Assembly (NCBI GenBank): GCA_963691815.1 | Contig: OY829657.1 | Span: 18,493,853-18,557,852, forward strand | Reading direction: 5' to 3' | Length of the DNA: 64,000 nucleotides | Origin: Echiichthys vipera | Taxonomy: Eukaryota; Chordata; Actinopteri; Perciformes; Trachinidae | Shown: in pieces, positions 13,396 to 26,876 of the stretch | Numbering within the stretch: position 1 is the first letter of the stretch | Layout: each line of letters begins with the position of its first letter | Notes under the pieces: model-generated | Database searches by the model: none | What the model was told of the DNA's origin: nothing | Seen by the model: only the letters and a program-made list of their open reading frames with translations | Program-made: the position numbers and the translations under genes

Positions 13396-16300
13396 TGTTG
13401 TGGAAATTTTGTCCCACTGTTGGTGTGATATAGATGGTCCTCACAAAAAACCTCACAAAGGGGACATGGATTTCGTCGCAATCCATTCAGGTTGTTGTAA
13501 GGAGCCCCCTGACAGTTTCAACCCTGGAGAAAGGCAGCTTCTCCTGACAACAATGACATGTCCTAATAATATTATAGGAACAGCTCCAAAAGATTTATTG
13601 TTACATTGTATTGTGCAACTCAAACTTAACGCAACGGTCCGATCAAATGTGTGTTGCCTTTATTTGAATTTTTTTTTTAAAAACACGTGTGTAAAGATGT
13701 GTTTGGTGATGATTTATTTCAAATAAAAAGTGAGTCTGAATTTCATAAATTCTGAAAATACTTCAAGCTGTCTTCGGTATGAAATAAATAATAATAATAA
13801 TCTTCCATCCCTGCAGAATGTCGGCTTACAAAATACAGACCCACTGGGCAGAAGATACCAGGCCTCAGTGGTAATGAGCAACAGCCCCAAAACTCTCTCC
13901 TCACCACTGGTTGTGTTATTTATGCCTGAAGGTATGAACGATGTAACTTCGTACCATCTGAATCATCAGGAGCATGTTCTACAAATAGAAGAAGTTCTGT
14001 CAAGCATTACCTGTTCAAACTGTGAATAAGGATGAACAGGAAAGCTGAGACAGTGCTGCTTTATTTCCCACCATCCCCCCACTACTCCCTGTTCACAGCT
14101 TCAATAAGACACATGGCTACAAATAATTGTGTTGGACAGCCAAATAAGAGAGAAAAATACAAGAACATCTGCAACTCTTAACGGTCCACATGAAAATCTG
14201 TTAAATACATAAACATCTTTTATTCGTTCTTGCAACCAACGACTCCTCACATCTTTGAACCATGGAGAATTTAGAGACAGAGTTGTTGACAAATGTTTTT
14301 CGAATTTGAAAGCACCAACTTTTTAGTCTTTTACATGGAAGAAAGATGCAAAGATTTTCTCTCGTTTAAGAATGAAGAAGGCTGGCTGCGTCCTCCATTC
14401 AGTAGAAGCCTGGCCACAATGAGACAAGTCAGAAGGGAGTGTTCTTGCCCACAGCCTCTTCAGCATCTGCAGAGCTGAAGAGGTCAAGTGATCTTAGCCC
14501 GGATGAAAATGTGTGAAAACAGTCAAGGGAGTTTGGTGTGCTCTGTTCTGGTCAGGATCGGGTTTGACTGTTGGCTGGATGGTGTTGAGGTGCACAGGGT
14601 GTTTTGATAGGAGGTAAATGACATGATGCCCAAAGCCAACAGCGGATTATATATCTCAAACATCTGTAGAAACTCTTAAAGAGACTCATGCACCGTGCAT
14701 TTTGGAAGTCCCAAGAGTCCCCCAAGCACTGAAGCCAAACTAAGCCATCTAGTTGTGTTGTGCTCCCCACACTGTCAGGATTATGTCCAATATGATTGCA
14801 TCAACATGCATTCTGAGGAATATGACTGCTGAGGATTACTTAAAAAGTGACGATATATAAATACAACACAGGCATTTCAATTGGTTCTACAGCTACATCC
14901 TGTGATAAAAACAGAAATTACTCGACCAAAGGTCTATATCTGTGTGGGGGAGAGTTTTAACTGTAAATCACAGAATATTTTCCTCAACACCCTGTCAAAA
15001 GGCAACATGCGGCCATTAGCTGGTATTAAGTTTATGCTCCCGTGCTGGCGAAAATAACTGGAAAAAACTGGAAATGCCAAACCAAAAAACAGGCGCTGCG
15101 AGCACGAAATGAAACTAAAAGTTCAGACATGTGATGTGCTCTGGAGGCTGAAAACGTGCTGAACTTTAATGGATGTCTGATGCATATCCGTGATGTCAAT
15201 TAGAGCCAGAGATGTTGCTTTAAAGGTTATCTTTATCATTCTTGTATTAATTACACAGCTCTCATTTGGTTTCAACATGGTCCCAATCAAAACTAAGAAT
15301 GAAATAAGAAATTGCAAGACGTTTTCTTGGTGACCAATTAGTTGTCTGTAAAGGTGAATGATGTTGTAAATTCTGCATTCCTCCTTCCTACATCTGTAAA
15401 CACAAGCTATTCATCATTTAAAAAATGTATAACTGGCTCCAAACCTGATTAATGCACAAGAAGATCTATGAGTAGGACCAAAACTTGTGTCCTCAAATGA
15501 GGCTTCAGGCCAGCAAGGCATTGACATTTATTTGCTTTTAAGCTGGGCTGCTTTCACAATATCCTCTGAAAGAATTACCTGGGAAGATCATTAAATAGTC
15601 TTGTTTACGTTGGAAGACTCAGAGGAACTCTTTCCTACCATTCTGGCAGAAGACATAAACAGGGACTACCATAGCAGCAAATCCTTTGAATAATATTATC
15701 ATACTTCATCCAATTTGTTTACAGTGGCATCAGGGTTGAAATTAAGAGATGGTCAATAAATTTTGGGGGAATATAAACAAGAGAAAGCGCCAGAGGCTGT
15801 AATTGCGCAGGAAATTTTCTGTTGTTATTACCAGTGAGTTACAGACTAGTGGCAGAACTGTGACGACAGCATGGATATAATTCAGTTTCAGTCATTACTG
15901 GTTTTGTGCAATGGTTTAAGAACAAAGCAGGCTTAAAACGCCATGAATTTGTAATCTTTTGCTTTTATTAGTGTCTATAAAATCCGCAAACCGAAAATGG
16001 ATCAGGCTGTACAATTGTGATAGCATCTGGAATTCTTTGTGGCGCCTAAACATCTCCATCTTTCTCCCTAGCCATTTTTGCCTCCGGTCGGTGGAATTTT
16101 CTGCTGATTGTGTGCATTCGCCCACCGACTCTGATTAGGCTCCAGCTTAATTTCAGATCCAGTTGAGGTGTTTCCAGTGTTTGTTCGAGGCCTCAAACAA
16201 ATCTCCTGGAAATACAAGCTTTCCCATAAACCGCAGGACCAAAAAAAAAACGGGAGGAAAATGTTTCTGCACATGGCTGGCTTGAGGTGGAGAATGGTTT

Positions 16301-16640
16301 AGAGGGTAATATATATACTGTTTAGGTGGCACTGCCAGAAACCACTGTACAACAAAAATGTATATTATGTAAAAGGCTACTGAGCGCCTGTCCTTGTACA
16401 CGTATTTCTGTGGTTGATGTAATGGGTCTGTGATATAACAGTAAAACAGCCACACCACTCAAAATGTGACGGAAGCTTTCCTTAAAAAATGAAGTGTGTT
16501 CTTGTTACAGGTAGGATTTCTAATAAACTGTGGTTTTCTTTAACAAATGGAGGACTTTTTCATGGTAGAATATTACCATTTATTATCATAATTAAATAAG
16601 CCGATTTAAATTTAAAAAAAAAAAAGGTCTTAGCTTAGTC
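13396..16640. other. intergenic, no gene seen
   Basis: It holds a short (AAT)n run at 13786-13801 and a poly-A stretch near 16612-16624. Frames here, such as 16153-16458 minus (101 codons), carry no recognisable domain. Confidence 0.55.
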
Positions 16641-16654
16641 ACTTTGTCATCTCG

Positions 16655-17275
16655 CAGGTCTCTGCTGATCGTGGTGGTGCCTGCTGCCGTGGTCCTGCAT
16701 GACGCTTCCTGCTACTTCTATAACTATTAGTCATTTATACTGTCACTAGTCTCATAAATTAGAAAATTTGTAGCCATAAAAACACCATCAGTGGTATGTC
16801 TAGCTGTATCGTAGCCGCTATTGCCACTACTCATCATTGATCATGTTTGTCATAGTTATTATCATTTTCATATTCTATCACCTTAGATGTGCTTGTTCCT
16901 TCTATTCTGCTGTATTAACTGCCATATTCACATTACTCTAGATATTATTATAGTTACTGTTACTCTTTGGTTGCTTGCATCTCTGGAAGTGTCTCTCTGT
17001 CTTTTATCTGTCTTTGTCTTTATAGCTTTCTCTCTCCTTTTCTTCCTCCCCAACCGATCAAGACAGATGGCCATCCTCCACAGAGCTGGGTCTGTCCGTC
17101 GTTCCTGTCTGTTATAGGAAAGGTTTTCGTTGCCACCGTACTCTACGGGGGAATTGTTGGGTCTGTGTAAATCATAAATAAGTCATAGAGTTCGGTCTAT
17201 ACCTACTCTGTAAAGTGTCCTGAGATAATTTTTGTTATGATTTGGCACTATAAATAAAATTGAATTGAATTGATG
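16655..17275 (+). mobile_element. dispersed teleost retroelement-like repeat
   Basis: The segment opens with CTCGCAGGTCTCTGCTGATC, passes through AACCGATCAAGACAGATGGC, and ends with TTATGATTTGGCACTATAAA followed by the tandem tail AAAATTGAATTGAATTG. I recognise this order from a very common percomorph repeat. The simple tandem tail suggests a 3' end made by reverse transcription. Frames at 16887-17170 are inside it and are not genes. Confidence 0.65.
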
Positions 17276-17309
17276 TTCATGTAAATGCACAAATTGCTCT
17301 ATTATAAAA

Positions 17310-17385
17310 AACCTGCCCCTAGTGGCCCCTGGGTGAACTGCAATTTTTGGAACTTCCTTATTGGATCATTCAGGAAGTCTCTGTA
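17310..17385. repeat. dispersed teleost repeat fragment
   Basis: CCCCTAGTGGCCCCTGGGTG and the following AACTGCAATTTTTGGAACTT resemble a repeat phrase common in fish. It is short and diverged. Confidence 0.4.
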
Positions 17386-19924
17386 GTTGGGGCTTGGAAT
17401 GAACAAGCAGAGAATTTGAACATGGAGCAGATTGAGGAGGACTTTGTAGTGATTAAGATTCATATTCAGACAGGTGAGTACAAGAAACTTGCTTGGATTT
17501 TTGCTTTTAATGTGTGATTGTGGCTTAGGTAGTTCTATGTTGTCTGCCTCAGTGATGTTTTATTCGGCTGTTGATTCTATACGAAGTGTTAGGTTATTTC
17601 ATTTGTGTTTTTCTCCCTCACTGTGCCAGCATATTGTCAATGCATATTTAGGTTTAATAAGACCCACCCGCCCCCTAAAACTGAATTTTGTCTGACATCC
17701 ATTATGATTTAATGTAAAAAGTGCTAACAGGGTGCAACAGAAACATCCAAGTGTCCTAATTTCCCCTACGCAGCCTTCAAATCAATCCAATGTTACGCTC
17801 GAGCGCTGGGAAAGATTCACGTTGAACAAAAACATTTTCCATGTGATCCAGTCTAATAAATCTTAACTGAGTATGTAATCTTCATGGCAACAACATCCCA
17901 GCATAATAAGGCATTTCACTTTGCCTATTGTCATCATGATTATTTATTTGGTGGGTGGAGCGTAATGATACGGCCGGATGCAGGACAGAGTAAGAACTCA
18001 GGGATACTGGTCCATGTGTCTGCTGCCAGTTCAGAGAGATCACACAGTCTGGCCACATTCAGTGTGTTTGTGTATGTGATGATACACACTTGATATGCTG
18101 GTATATCTTTTGGAATAATAATAAGACATATTTCTGATTCTGCTTATTTAGAAAAATGCAAAGATGGGAGTAGTGGTGATGTTTTACCGTCTTGTACTTT
18201 AATCTCCACTCAGCTGGCGTCACACATTCAACCACATCTAACCCGCAGACCCTTTTTTCTGTTGTTGCACTGTTTGCTAGAACCGTTGAATGATGAACAG
18301 CTCTGGTCAGAGTGGTGGTTAGGAGACGGGCACAATGTCTAGAAGAAGGAAATACTACAGATTTGACTACTCATACTACAGACACTGATTGCCAGTTTAG
18401 TAGAGCTTTCAGATAATGACCCTTGTGAAAATAAAGTCACAGACAGGTATTTGATATGAAACACATTAACCAGGAAAAACGAGGAGCCTTGTAGATGCGT
18501 CTCTTTTACTTCTGTTGGACTGCATCATGTTGAGTGGTGAGTTGTTATTCTGGTCCAGGCACAACATTAACTGTATGATACCAAAGCAATGGTTTCTTAT
18601 AAACAAGGGAATCGTCAAATAGAGAAAATAATTTCCAGGCACTATGATTACTTATCTGGCATTCCTCCACCCCACTTCTAGTATTCTTCCATCCCCTTTA
18701 AAGGACAAAGAAGTCATTCAGTTTCCATTCCCACACATTAAACATCTTTGTAGTGAAAGAGCAGATCAATCTTATCAAGTACCTGCACAGACCCTCTCCA
18801 AAAATCTGCAGTTCATTTGCAGCTAATTTTGTTGCTGTGATGATTTGTTCCTTACGTGTATTTTGTTTCCGCTCTGTTTATCATCCGCTTTATTCATCAT
18901 ACATGACTTCATTACTGGCAAAGGACAACCAGAGCCAGGCAACAAATAAACTTTGATTTTAGCCTACACCCTTTAAATAGAATCTGTGTAGAGTGTTACA
19001 CAGAATGTAATCAAATATATACAATGTTGTACATTTACTTTTCTAAAGTTTTTTTTAAAGGTAGTGATTGTCCAAAGGGGTTTAGTGGTTAGCTAAGTTT
19101 ATCTAAGAATTTCATGGGCAGTGCACATATATCAGGAACATGAAAGATTTGTTTGTGTCTATGTTTTTGCTTACAACAACAGGCCAGGCAAGGAAATAGA
19201 AAACTGCTGTACAGGAAGGACAACATATTATTAAATCTACCACACTGTGTGGTATGTTGAAGTCCCACAGATATCCCCCAGTCAGTTTTCTCCTAAATAA
19301 CAAAATCCAATCCTCTGGTGTGAGTGAAAAACATAAAAAGCCCAAACATTGCATAGTTCAACTCAGAAAGGCAGGTGAATGCCAAAAACCCTGGGGTTTT
19401 TATTGTTGAAGTACTCATATAGTTACGAAACCATTCACAGAATTACGAACCTGACAACAGTGCAGTCGGTTTGTTAATGTTCCTGTTACCCCTCCACTGT
19501 TTTAGCCATAGCCTGACAGCAAAATGCTACCAACAACAACAACTCTCACACAGTCAATGCCTAAGTAATGATATATACCCCTCCTGGCCACACCCTAATT
19601 GGACTAAACCACATCATGGGGATCAGGTAAACCAAAGAGGAAAATTTCTACTAAAACCCGATCCGAACAGGAGCATAGCAAACATTTGAATGACAACCAT
19701 ATTTCAAGGTAAGCTACTGCCATATTAATACACTATTCCCCCGTAAGATGAAATTTATGCTGCGCCCACTCTTAACTAGCCAACCATGTCTGGTCACACA
19801 GAAAGAGGAAGAGACTACTGGGTCCGACCCTTCCTCTCCATCGTAATCTCACTAGTCTCACTGTTAAGATAAAGCCTGCCATTGGTCGCCTATTTCAGCC
19901 GGCATTCTGCTCCCCTTCAGCTAT
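17386..19924. other. intergenic, no gene seen
   Basis: No coding or RNA feature could be supported. The small frames at 17474-17695, 17884-18093 and 18644-18956 carry no known domain. Confidence 0.55.
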
Positions 19925-20125
19925 CTCTGCTATCTATTTTGCAAGGGCACTGCTGCTGCTTCCTGGGCTTAGTGCCGCTGCACAAGACGGTTGTGATTGG
20001 TTTAAAGAAATATAAACAAACCAGAATGTTTTTTCCCCTATAGGCCTACCAGAAAGTTCACTCATGCAGACATTCCTCCGGTGCTGTAGAGATAGGTCTG
20101 CCAATGCGACACTACTTCCGCCCAG
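19925..20125. repeat. dispersed teleost repeat
   Basis: The phrases TGCCGCTGCACAAGACGGTT, TTGTGATTGGTTTAAAGAAA and GGTCTGCCAATGCGACACTA occur in the order I know from a common percomorph repeat. The class is unknown to me. It is non-coding. Confidence 0.5.
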
Positions 20126-20335
20126 ATTCAATTACCACAAATAGTAAACAAAAAGGCAAAATCCCCAAGGTTAAAATACACTTCACAGACAAGTACACAA
20201 ACCTGATTAATGGAAAACGTCCCGTCATTTCATGTCTTATTGATTAAATTCTTTAATTAAGGTGAAAAGGTATAGAGGAAACCTTTTCATACCACAACAA
20301 CAGAACAAGTAATTTGCCAGTGACTACTTGACTAC

Positions 20336-20702
20336 TAAGGCAACAAAACTACTTGGTTATGGTAAGAAAAAGACAATGGATTGGCTTTAAATATGTCACA
20401 GACGTAACTATGTCACAGACGTAACTATGTCATAGACCAACGTCCGTAACAAAGATAATTCCCTTTTTACAAGTCGCCATTAACTTATGGTTTCACACAG
20501 GACATAAAAAGCAGTCGCCAGGTGAAAGTTCAGCGTTTAATCCATCCACCACCCACTTCTTCCTCCCTACGCAGACTCTAGGGCTCTTGTACCACGTCAA
20601 CTTGCTTCCTCCTTTTCTGCCACGATAATTATTAAAGCCACTAGAGGTCACCGCCTAACAATTCATGTAAATATTGGGCGTATATATAGCTGCTTTCACA
20701 AT
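20336..20702. repeat. dispersed teleost repeat with an internal short tandem
   Basis: It reads AAGGCAACAAAACTACTTGG, then a roughly 17-bp tandem (ATGTCACAGACGTAACT, 20391-20432), then CCATCCACCACCCACTTCTT and CCACTAGAGGTCACCGCCTA. The copy at 40428-40625 shares the GGTGAAAGT and CCCATCCACCACCC phrases. The internal tandem may be specific to this copy. Confidence 0.55.
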
Positions 20703-23700
20703 TGTCCAATACTGCCATTTTTTTTTGGTGAGGACCAAAACAACAAAAGCTCATGCCATTAGAATACTTTGAAAGATTAAAATTGTATATACAGTGGGTT
20801 TATGTATTTTGCTCCATAACTGATTAATGACTTTCCTTAATGCAATCCTTTAATCTATAGTTTAGTGGCACTAGAATGTTCTTAAACTGGTTATAGATGG
20901 AGAGCTTTTTCATAATAATCATAAGACCATTGTGCAGCGGAAATTACGTCCTGTTTATTAGTATTTGTGTTAAGAAAAACCTTCATTATACTGTATATCT
21001 TGATGTCAGTTTGGCGAAACCTGTGATGCTGTTTTTTGTTGAGGCTGTCAGTTCACGGCTGTAGGCATATGTTTTTATGAAATGTTTTCCTTTTTGCAGT
21101 GTTTTTATGCCACAACAACTCAGGCATCTAGCCTCTTTACGGCTAAGCTGCCTTATGTTTCTATGAAACTCAGTAACTTAAAATGGTACAGTAACTTTCA
21201 GGCCTTTATTAAAGTTCACACTTCACAGGTCAGTTTTGAAAAATGTTGTACTACAACGGGTAACAATGGTTGAATCAACACAGTCTGACAGTCTCAAACA
21301 CAGGTCGCTTTTGCAGGATTACTGTATTAGAACTTTTTTGTTTTGCTTTTTGCCCAGCATGTGTTTATTAAGCAGTAAGAAGAACCAGTGATCACCCCTC
21401 TTCTATAAAATAAACAACGATATGCTTCATTATTCAATTCACTTCACTATGGGTTAGCTCTGCGGCTTCAGTAAATTTGGGGAGGGCAAGCATCCTGCAC
21501 CCGGGTGACGTGACCACCCTGCCGGACAGATTAGCGAACTTGTAGCCAGTGCTCCTGGAAGCAATTCAGACTGTCAGCTGTGGCCGGGGCATCTTTCTGC
21601 TAATGCTGGAGGATTATAAGTGACTTATAGACAAACAGATGAAAGAAAAAGAAATCACCACTGCCTCTGCAGCTCCATAATTCATCTGTAATTGTTACAG
21701 ATGCGATGACTTTTGCTAATCGCTACAGCTGTTAACAAGGTGTATATGGTTTCTGCAGGATGATGTCATTGTTGACATGAAGCTCATATGCCTGCTGCTG
21801 AGGAGATATGGTTTTAGTATTGAGAATGGTTGCTAATTTAAACAGGTCTGAAAAGGGAATGAAGTGAGTACAAGACTATTAGCTGCAAACTTTCAAAGAT
21901 TTATTTTAATATGTTTTTGTTTTATTAGAATATACTGGAAAGGAAAAATAAGATTAAGACAAATGGGATGATAAAAGTGTGGTGACGGTCGCCAGCTTCA
22001 TACACAATATTACACGTGCCATTCCACCAGGACGCCTCATTGTGGTAACGTTTAAAAGAAACAGTTTAATCTTCACTTAATATAGCAAGATTAAATGCAG
22101 TAGCCGCATTAGTCTCTGTCTCTCCAGCTCACAGGCTTCCTCCTCTCAACTCACAAGCACATGTGTTGTGAATTAGCCTGCTGGCAACAGCCGTAATATG
22201 GAGTCTTCCTCCGATGGACGTGGTCCAGGCAGACTTTTACTCATCCCCTGCTGACAGATCTTAGTGGAAAGTCTGTGTCAAGTTATGCTGTAAAAACACT
22301 CAAAGTCCAAAATTGACCAGAGGTGATCAGAAAGGGAAGCAGGTCAGTAGCAATGATACCACGCCGACATCAGGACATGATTATTAACACTGTTGTACGT
22401 CAGTGCTTGAGGGGAAGAGCGCTCTCTGAATCAACTCTTTATGGGATACAAAAATATTTCACTTTACAGACTGCCTCATCTGACACAATCTAATCTATAT
22501 CTGATGTCCATTTAACTAACCTGTTGTTGGTTATCAACACTGGTGACAGCTGTTTTATTTCCTTGTTAGTTTTATTGTAACTTTTGCCTGATCTGTATGT
22601 CAAAGCACCTCATTAACAAGAGCTCCTTGTAGCATGTTTTTCCAATTATTTCAATAATCTGCTTGCCACCGAGGTGCGTTATGGGGTGTCTTTGAAAATT
22701 CGGTGACAGCTTTATGACCGTGTTGTGAGATGCACAAATGAGTAGGTGAGTGATGACGTATGTTCAAGCACACTTGGACCCATGGTTGTTTAAAGGCTCA
22801 TTGCAGCCTCCACAAGATTATACCCCCTCCTGACACCTGCTGATCCAGTGTTTTTAGAATGCAGCTTGCCAGAATGTTACTGTGTAACAGGTGAGTACTG
22901 CCAAGTCAAATCTGTAAGACATTTATACGTTATACATTCATTAATCCCTATTAGTTTATTTCCCCTTATTTGCAACTGCCTTCATGGTCCAAGAACTTTT
23001 GACTTTGACTTTTGAACCGTAAGTCTCAGAAACAAAATTCTTCAAAAGTTTTCTTCCTGGAATCTGTGGGTCCAGACAAATCTATCCATATCAGCCACTC
23101 CCAGTTGCATCTAAATAAATTTTCCACTTATATCTATCTATTTTAAGCAATTCTCACACACAGTTGTAAATAACATCTCAGGACCAAGCAGGAAGAAATA
23201 ACATTTTATTCAGATTTTTGATGTTCCATAAAGTTTGTAACACAATTTGGTTGACGTGTAGACAAATCTGGTGCCATCTGACTAATTGGTGGCGCTGTAG
23301 CCTTATCATTTAACTATAAAGGACGGAATCAGTCTGTGAATGTATGCATGACTGTCGTTCATCGGATTGACACCGCAAGCAATTGGCCCACTCCAAATGG
23401 GCTTGCATTCTGAACAGTCACACACTCACTAAAGCTATCAGCCCATTCTGAATGGGCCCTGCACTAGTTTTATCCAATTTGAATGAAGCAGTGTGAGGTA
23501 TCACATCATGGGTAGTTTTAAAAAAATAAAATAGGAGAGCCATAATCTAAATATGTTCACAATGATATACGTCATGACTGTGATTTACAAAAAGAAAAAG
23601 AAAGAAACCACCTCTCTGGCTTGTGACTGGAAGCTTGTTGCATCCTCATTAGCACTGTTTTGGTGCCATGGAGCAAGGCCCTAAACCCCCCACTGCTTTC

Positions 23701-23742
23701 CTGCTCAATACTGCTACAGTCTGAGCTGTTGACCACCTCATG
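20703..23742. other. intergenic, no gene seen
   Basis: No supported gene or mobile element. At about 23384-23457 a short motif similar to CCCATTCTGAATGGGC occurs twice in partly palindromic form. Confidence 0.5.
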
Positions 23743-23972
23743 CTTCAAGGCAGGGGTGCCCAGTCCTGCTCCTGGAGAGCTACTGCCCTGCATGCTTTAG
23801 GTTTCTCCCTGCTCCAACACACCTGACTCTAATGATTATCAAACCTGTGACAAGCTTCAGCTGCTTGATAACGGGCACATCATTAGACTCAGGTGTGTTA
23901 GAGCAGAGAGAAACCTAAAACATGGAGGGCAGTAGCTCTCCAGGAGCAGGACTGAACAGCCCTGCTTCAAGG
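23743..23972. mobile_element. hAT-type palindromic MITE with 8-bp target-site duplication
   Basis: The element (23751-23964, 214 bp) starts CAGGGGTGCCCAGTCC and ends GGACTGAACAGCCCTG. Its two halves are long imperfect inverted repeats that share TCCTGGAGAGCTACTGCCCT and AACACACCTGA. It is flanked on both sides by CTTCAAGG (23743-23750 and 23965-23972). The 8-bp duplication and the CAG...CTG ends are hallmarks of the hAT superfamily. There is no transposase, so it is non-autonomous. Confidence 0.92.
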
Positions 23973-26554
23973 CATAAAAGTGGGAGTTAGGCTGAAAAAT
24001 AACTTCCTCTCTGTGAAACAAAACTCAATTGATGAAGGAAAAAGTTAAGTTAATGCAACCTGCATCCCTTTCTTTCTCTAACTGTCTTATTATCATCACA
24101 TTTATGTGTGTACATTGGACAAAAGCTTTTCAGTTTGTCCCAGTAAAGAGAGAATCAAACATTACATGAAAATGCACCTCAAACAGGTCAAATGACACAC
24201 AAGGTACATTGAACAGTATGCACAATCTTGCACGAATGTGAACTCTAGTTTGTGAGCATCCCAGAAGTCTCCTTCGCTGCTTCCCTTCATGGCTGCAACA
24301 CTCAAATATCCATCCTGGCAATCACTGAGAGCAGTATGGTAATTTCATTTCTGAATCTTATGGCAAACCGCAATGCACAAACTATCTGTGCTTGTCTTCA
24401 TTTCTCCCGTTACACGATGGTAGCTTGATGTCTACATGAACATGTGGCAACACTTAGAGATCTTTTTCCACTGGTGCGAGAATCTGTCATGCTTTTTTTT
24501 TCTTTCCACTTCATGAGGTTCAAGGCCTCAGGGTTTACCAAACATTATGGAAATGTAAACCTATGTATTCTGAATATGAGTTGTTTACAAAGACACTGTG
24601 ATTGCAGCATGGCTTAAGAGACAAGTAGACCACAGGGTCCCAGCAGGATCCCCTTAAATATGTGTGATGGATTAAGATATTATTTATAAATATCTTAATG
24701 AGCATTTGTGTTGTTTAATGGGTATTTATCTTCTTGATACTGTAGAGAGTATTCAATGGGCCATTAGTACTGTCATCATGCTATTTCCTTCACCTATTAT
24801 TTTGCACATCAGGACACCAAGAAATGCACTGTGGTTACATTTGTTAAGTCAGTTTGTAATCAGATAAACCCATGGTTTGGCACTATAAAGAATGCAGCCA
24901 GTACTGTTGCTGTTGTTATCTGATGTTTAAATATTGTCCCTTTTTATTTTTTGTAAAGAAAAAAAAGGATGGATAGAAAAGTAATAAATGCTCAAGGTGT
25001 GGTTCTAGAAAGAGAACATTATAGACGTTGTTTGAGTTTCAGGGGATTTATGGAAATCATCTATTGAATGCTACATTATTATGTTTTACATACAGTAGCT
25101 TTAAAGGAATACATTACTTAAGATACTGACAAGCATGTGCATAATGATTTACTGCTCCAGCTATGAATGTGTGCGGAAGGCATCTAAGCTGTGGACAGTA
25201 TGAGTCACAAAGCCCAGATGGCCCTCAGATCCTGCCTCCACAGGTAGTGGGGCCCAGTGGTGGCAGAACTGGCTGTCTGGGAGAGCGGCACCATGGAAAG
25301 TGTGGTTTTGTGGTTCATTTGAAAGGACAACAGGGCAAGGCCAACAAAGGCACCTTTAGTTTTACTGCAGCTTTGGTTACAGAACCCTTAGCAGAAGTCT
25401 GAGCATCTTTATCCTGGAAACCCCTCAGACTTTTGGATGGTTTCTTTGTTAACACACTGCAGGCTGATATATGTTATCCAGTTCTTGATTAATGAATTTT
25501 ATCATTATTTTGTGTTCAAATAATCAGTCAACCCATGTATTTATGTCATGTTATGGTATATAGTAGCACAATACAGCAATTCATTACCCACAGTAACGTC
25601 AGCTACCAAAAACATTGGAAAGAATTGCCAAGCTATAGAATAACAAGTTGAATCTACAGTAATTTATGCACTTTACGATTTAAATTAAGTTGCTGTTTCA
25701 AGCACTGTGGTGTTCCCATTTTAATACATAAAGGAAAACGTTTATAGGAAGTGAAAGCAGCCATTGTTGCCATCATAAAGTTAACACCAGACAACACAGA
25801 AATGAGCTCTCTTTTTTATGAAACAATTTCCACCTATAAAATCAAGTTCCAGGAAACAAAAGCATTGTTTGGCGTCAATGAATCAGAGGAATATGAGACT
25901 TTACAAGGCAGTGTAGCCTCTTATGGAAAGCTGACCAAAGTGGAGTAAATGTTAATGCACAATGATGACTAATGAGATGTATTCATTTTAACATCCATGT
26001 GTTATAGTATTTTGTTGATGAAGTTAGTTGATGAAAATAAATAGTCATAAAGTCATATTCCCATGAGTTCGTAAAGCCTGATATTAGGTCTCTGTAGAAA
26101 GCTGTCCCCTTCACTAATTGAAATGATCCTTTAGCAGTAAGACCAATTATGGCAGCTCTCATAAATCATCTACTTCTTGTAACTACTGCATTTATTTTGT
26201 TTTTCATTTTAAATATCAAGTTTAGAAACCATATCCTGTTCATTTTTCCTAGAGCTCTATAGGGTTGTAGACTATTCTCTGTATTTCCACACGGTTGTCA
26301 GGCTGCTACTCCTAGTTCACTGTTGCACATTAAAAGGAGTAATTGGATCATTATTAGTGCTTGCGCTCCATTTAATATTAATTACAACTAAAAACACTGT
26401 CAGTGGACCCTGAGCTGTACTGGAACCTGCAGTGCCTCCATTATGTTTATACAATTAATGTGCAAAAACACATTGAAAAAAATACATGAATGAATTATTA
26501 ACTTTCTCAATAAGCCTATAGCAACTTTATAGGTATATTTGTGCATTTTTTTAG
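23973..26554. other. intergenic, no gene seen
   Basis: It holds an AT palindrome at 24671-24699. A slightly GC-richer 79-codon frame lies at 25163-25402 (plus), which I cannot link to any family. No promoter, splice pattern or domain supports a gene. Confidence 0.5.
24671..24699. repeat. AT-rich 11-bp inverted repeat, 7-bp spacer
   Basis: ATTAAGATATT and its exact reverse complement are separated by ATTTATA. Probably a chance or slippage-derived palindrome in AT-rich DNA. Confidence 0.7.
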
Positions 26555-26876
26555 ATTGTGGCTATGCTAGCAGTATGGCTTTAAGGATAGCAATGCCACT
26601 TGGTGCACCACTTGGGTCATAACTGAAATATCTCGATTTGGTGGATTGCTCTGAAATTTGGCACAAAAATTCATGACGCCCTGAAGAAGAATATTAGTCT
26701 GCCTCTTCCTCTGTCTTTTCCTCAAGTGATTTCACTTATTTTTATTAAATATGTTCACATCTACTTGATTGATCGGCATATCTTGTAGAAATGTATGGTT
26801 CCCAGATGATGTATCCTTTAGTGATTGTCTGACTTATCCTCTAATGCCACCATGAGGTTGACTTGTAGTTTAGGCT
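26555..26876. repeat. dispersed teleost repeat, degenerate
   Basis: The phrases AACTGAAATATCTCGATTTG, GGATTGCTCTGAAATTTGGC and AATGCCACCATGAGGTTGAC appear in the order of an abundant percomorph repeat. The middle (about 26690-26800) is diverged or replaced. The class is unknown to me. Confidence 0.6.

Noticed and set aside
13370..13726. 118-codon plus-strand frame
   Set aside because: It begins inside a dispersed repeat, has no domain and ends in AT-rich sequence.
25163..25402. 79-codon frame with moderate GC
   Set aside because: No family resemblance, splice pattern or upstream signal could be shown.
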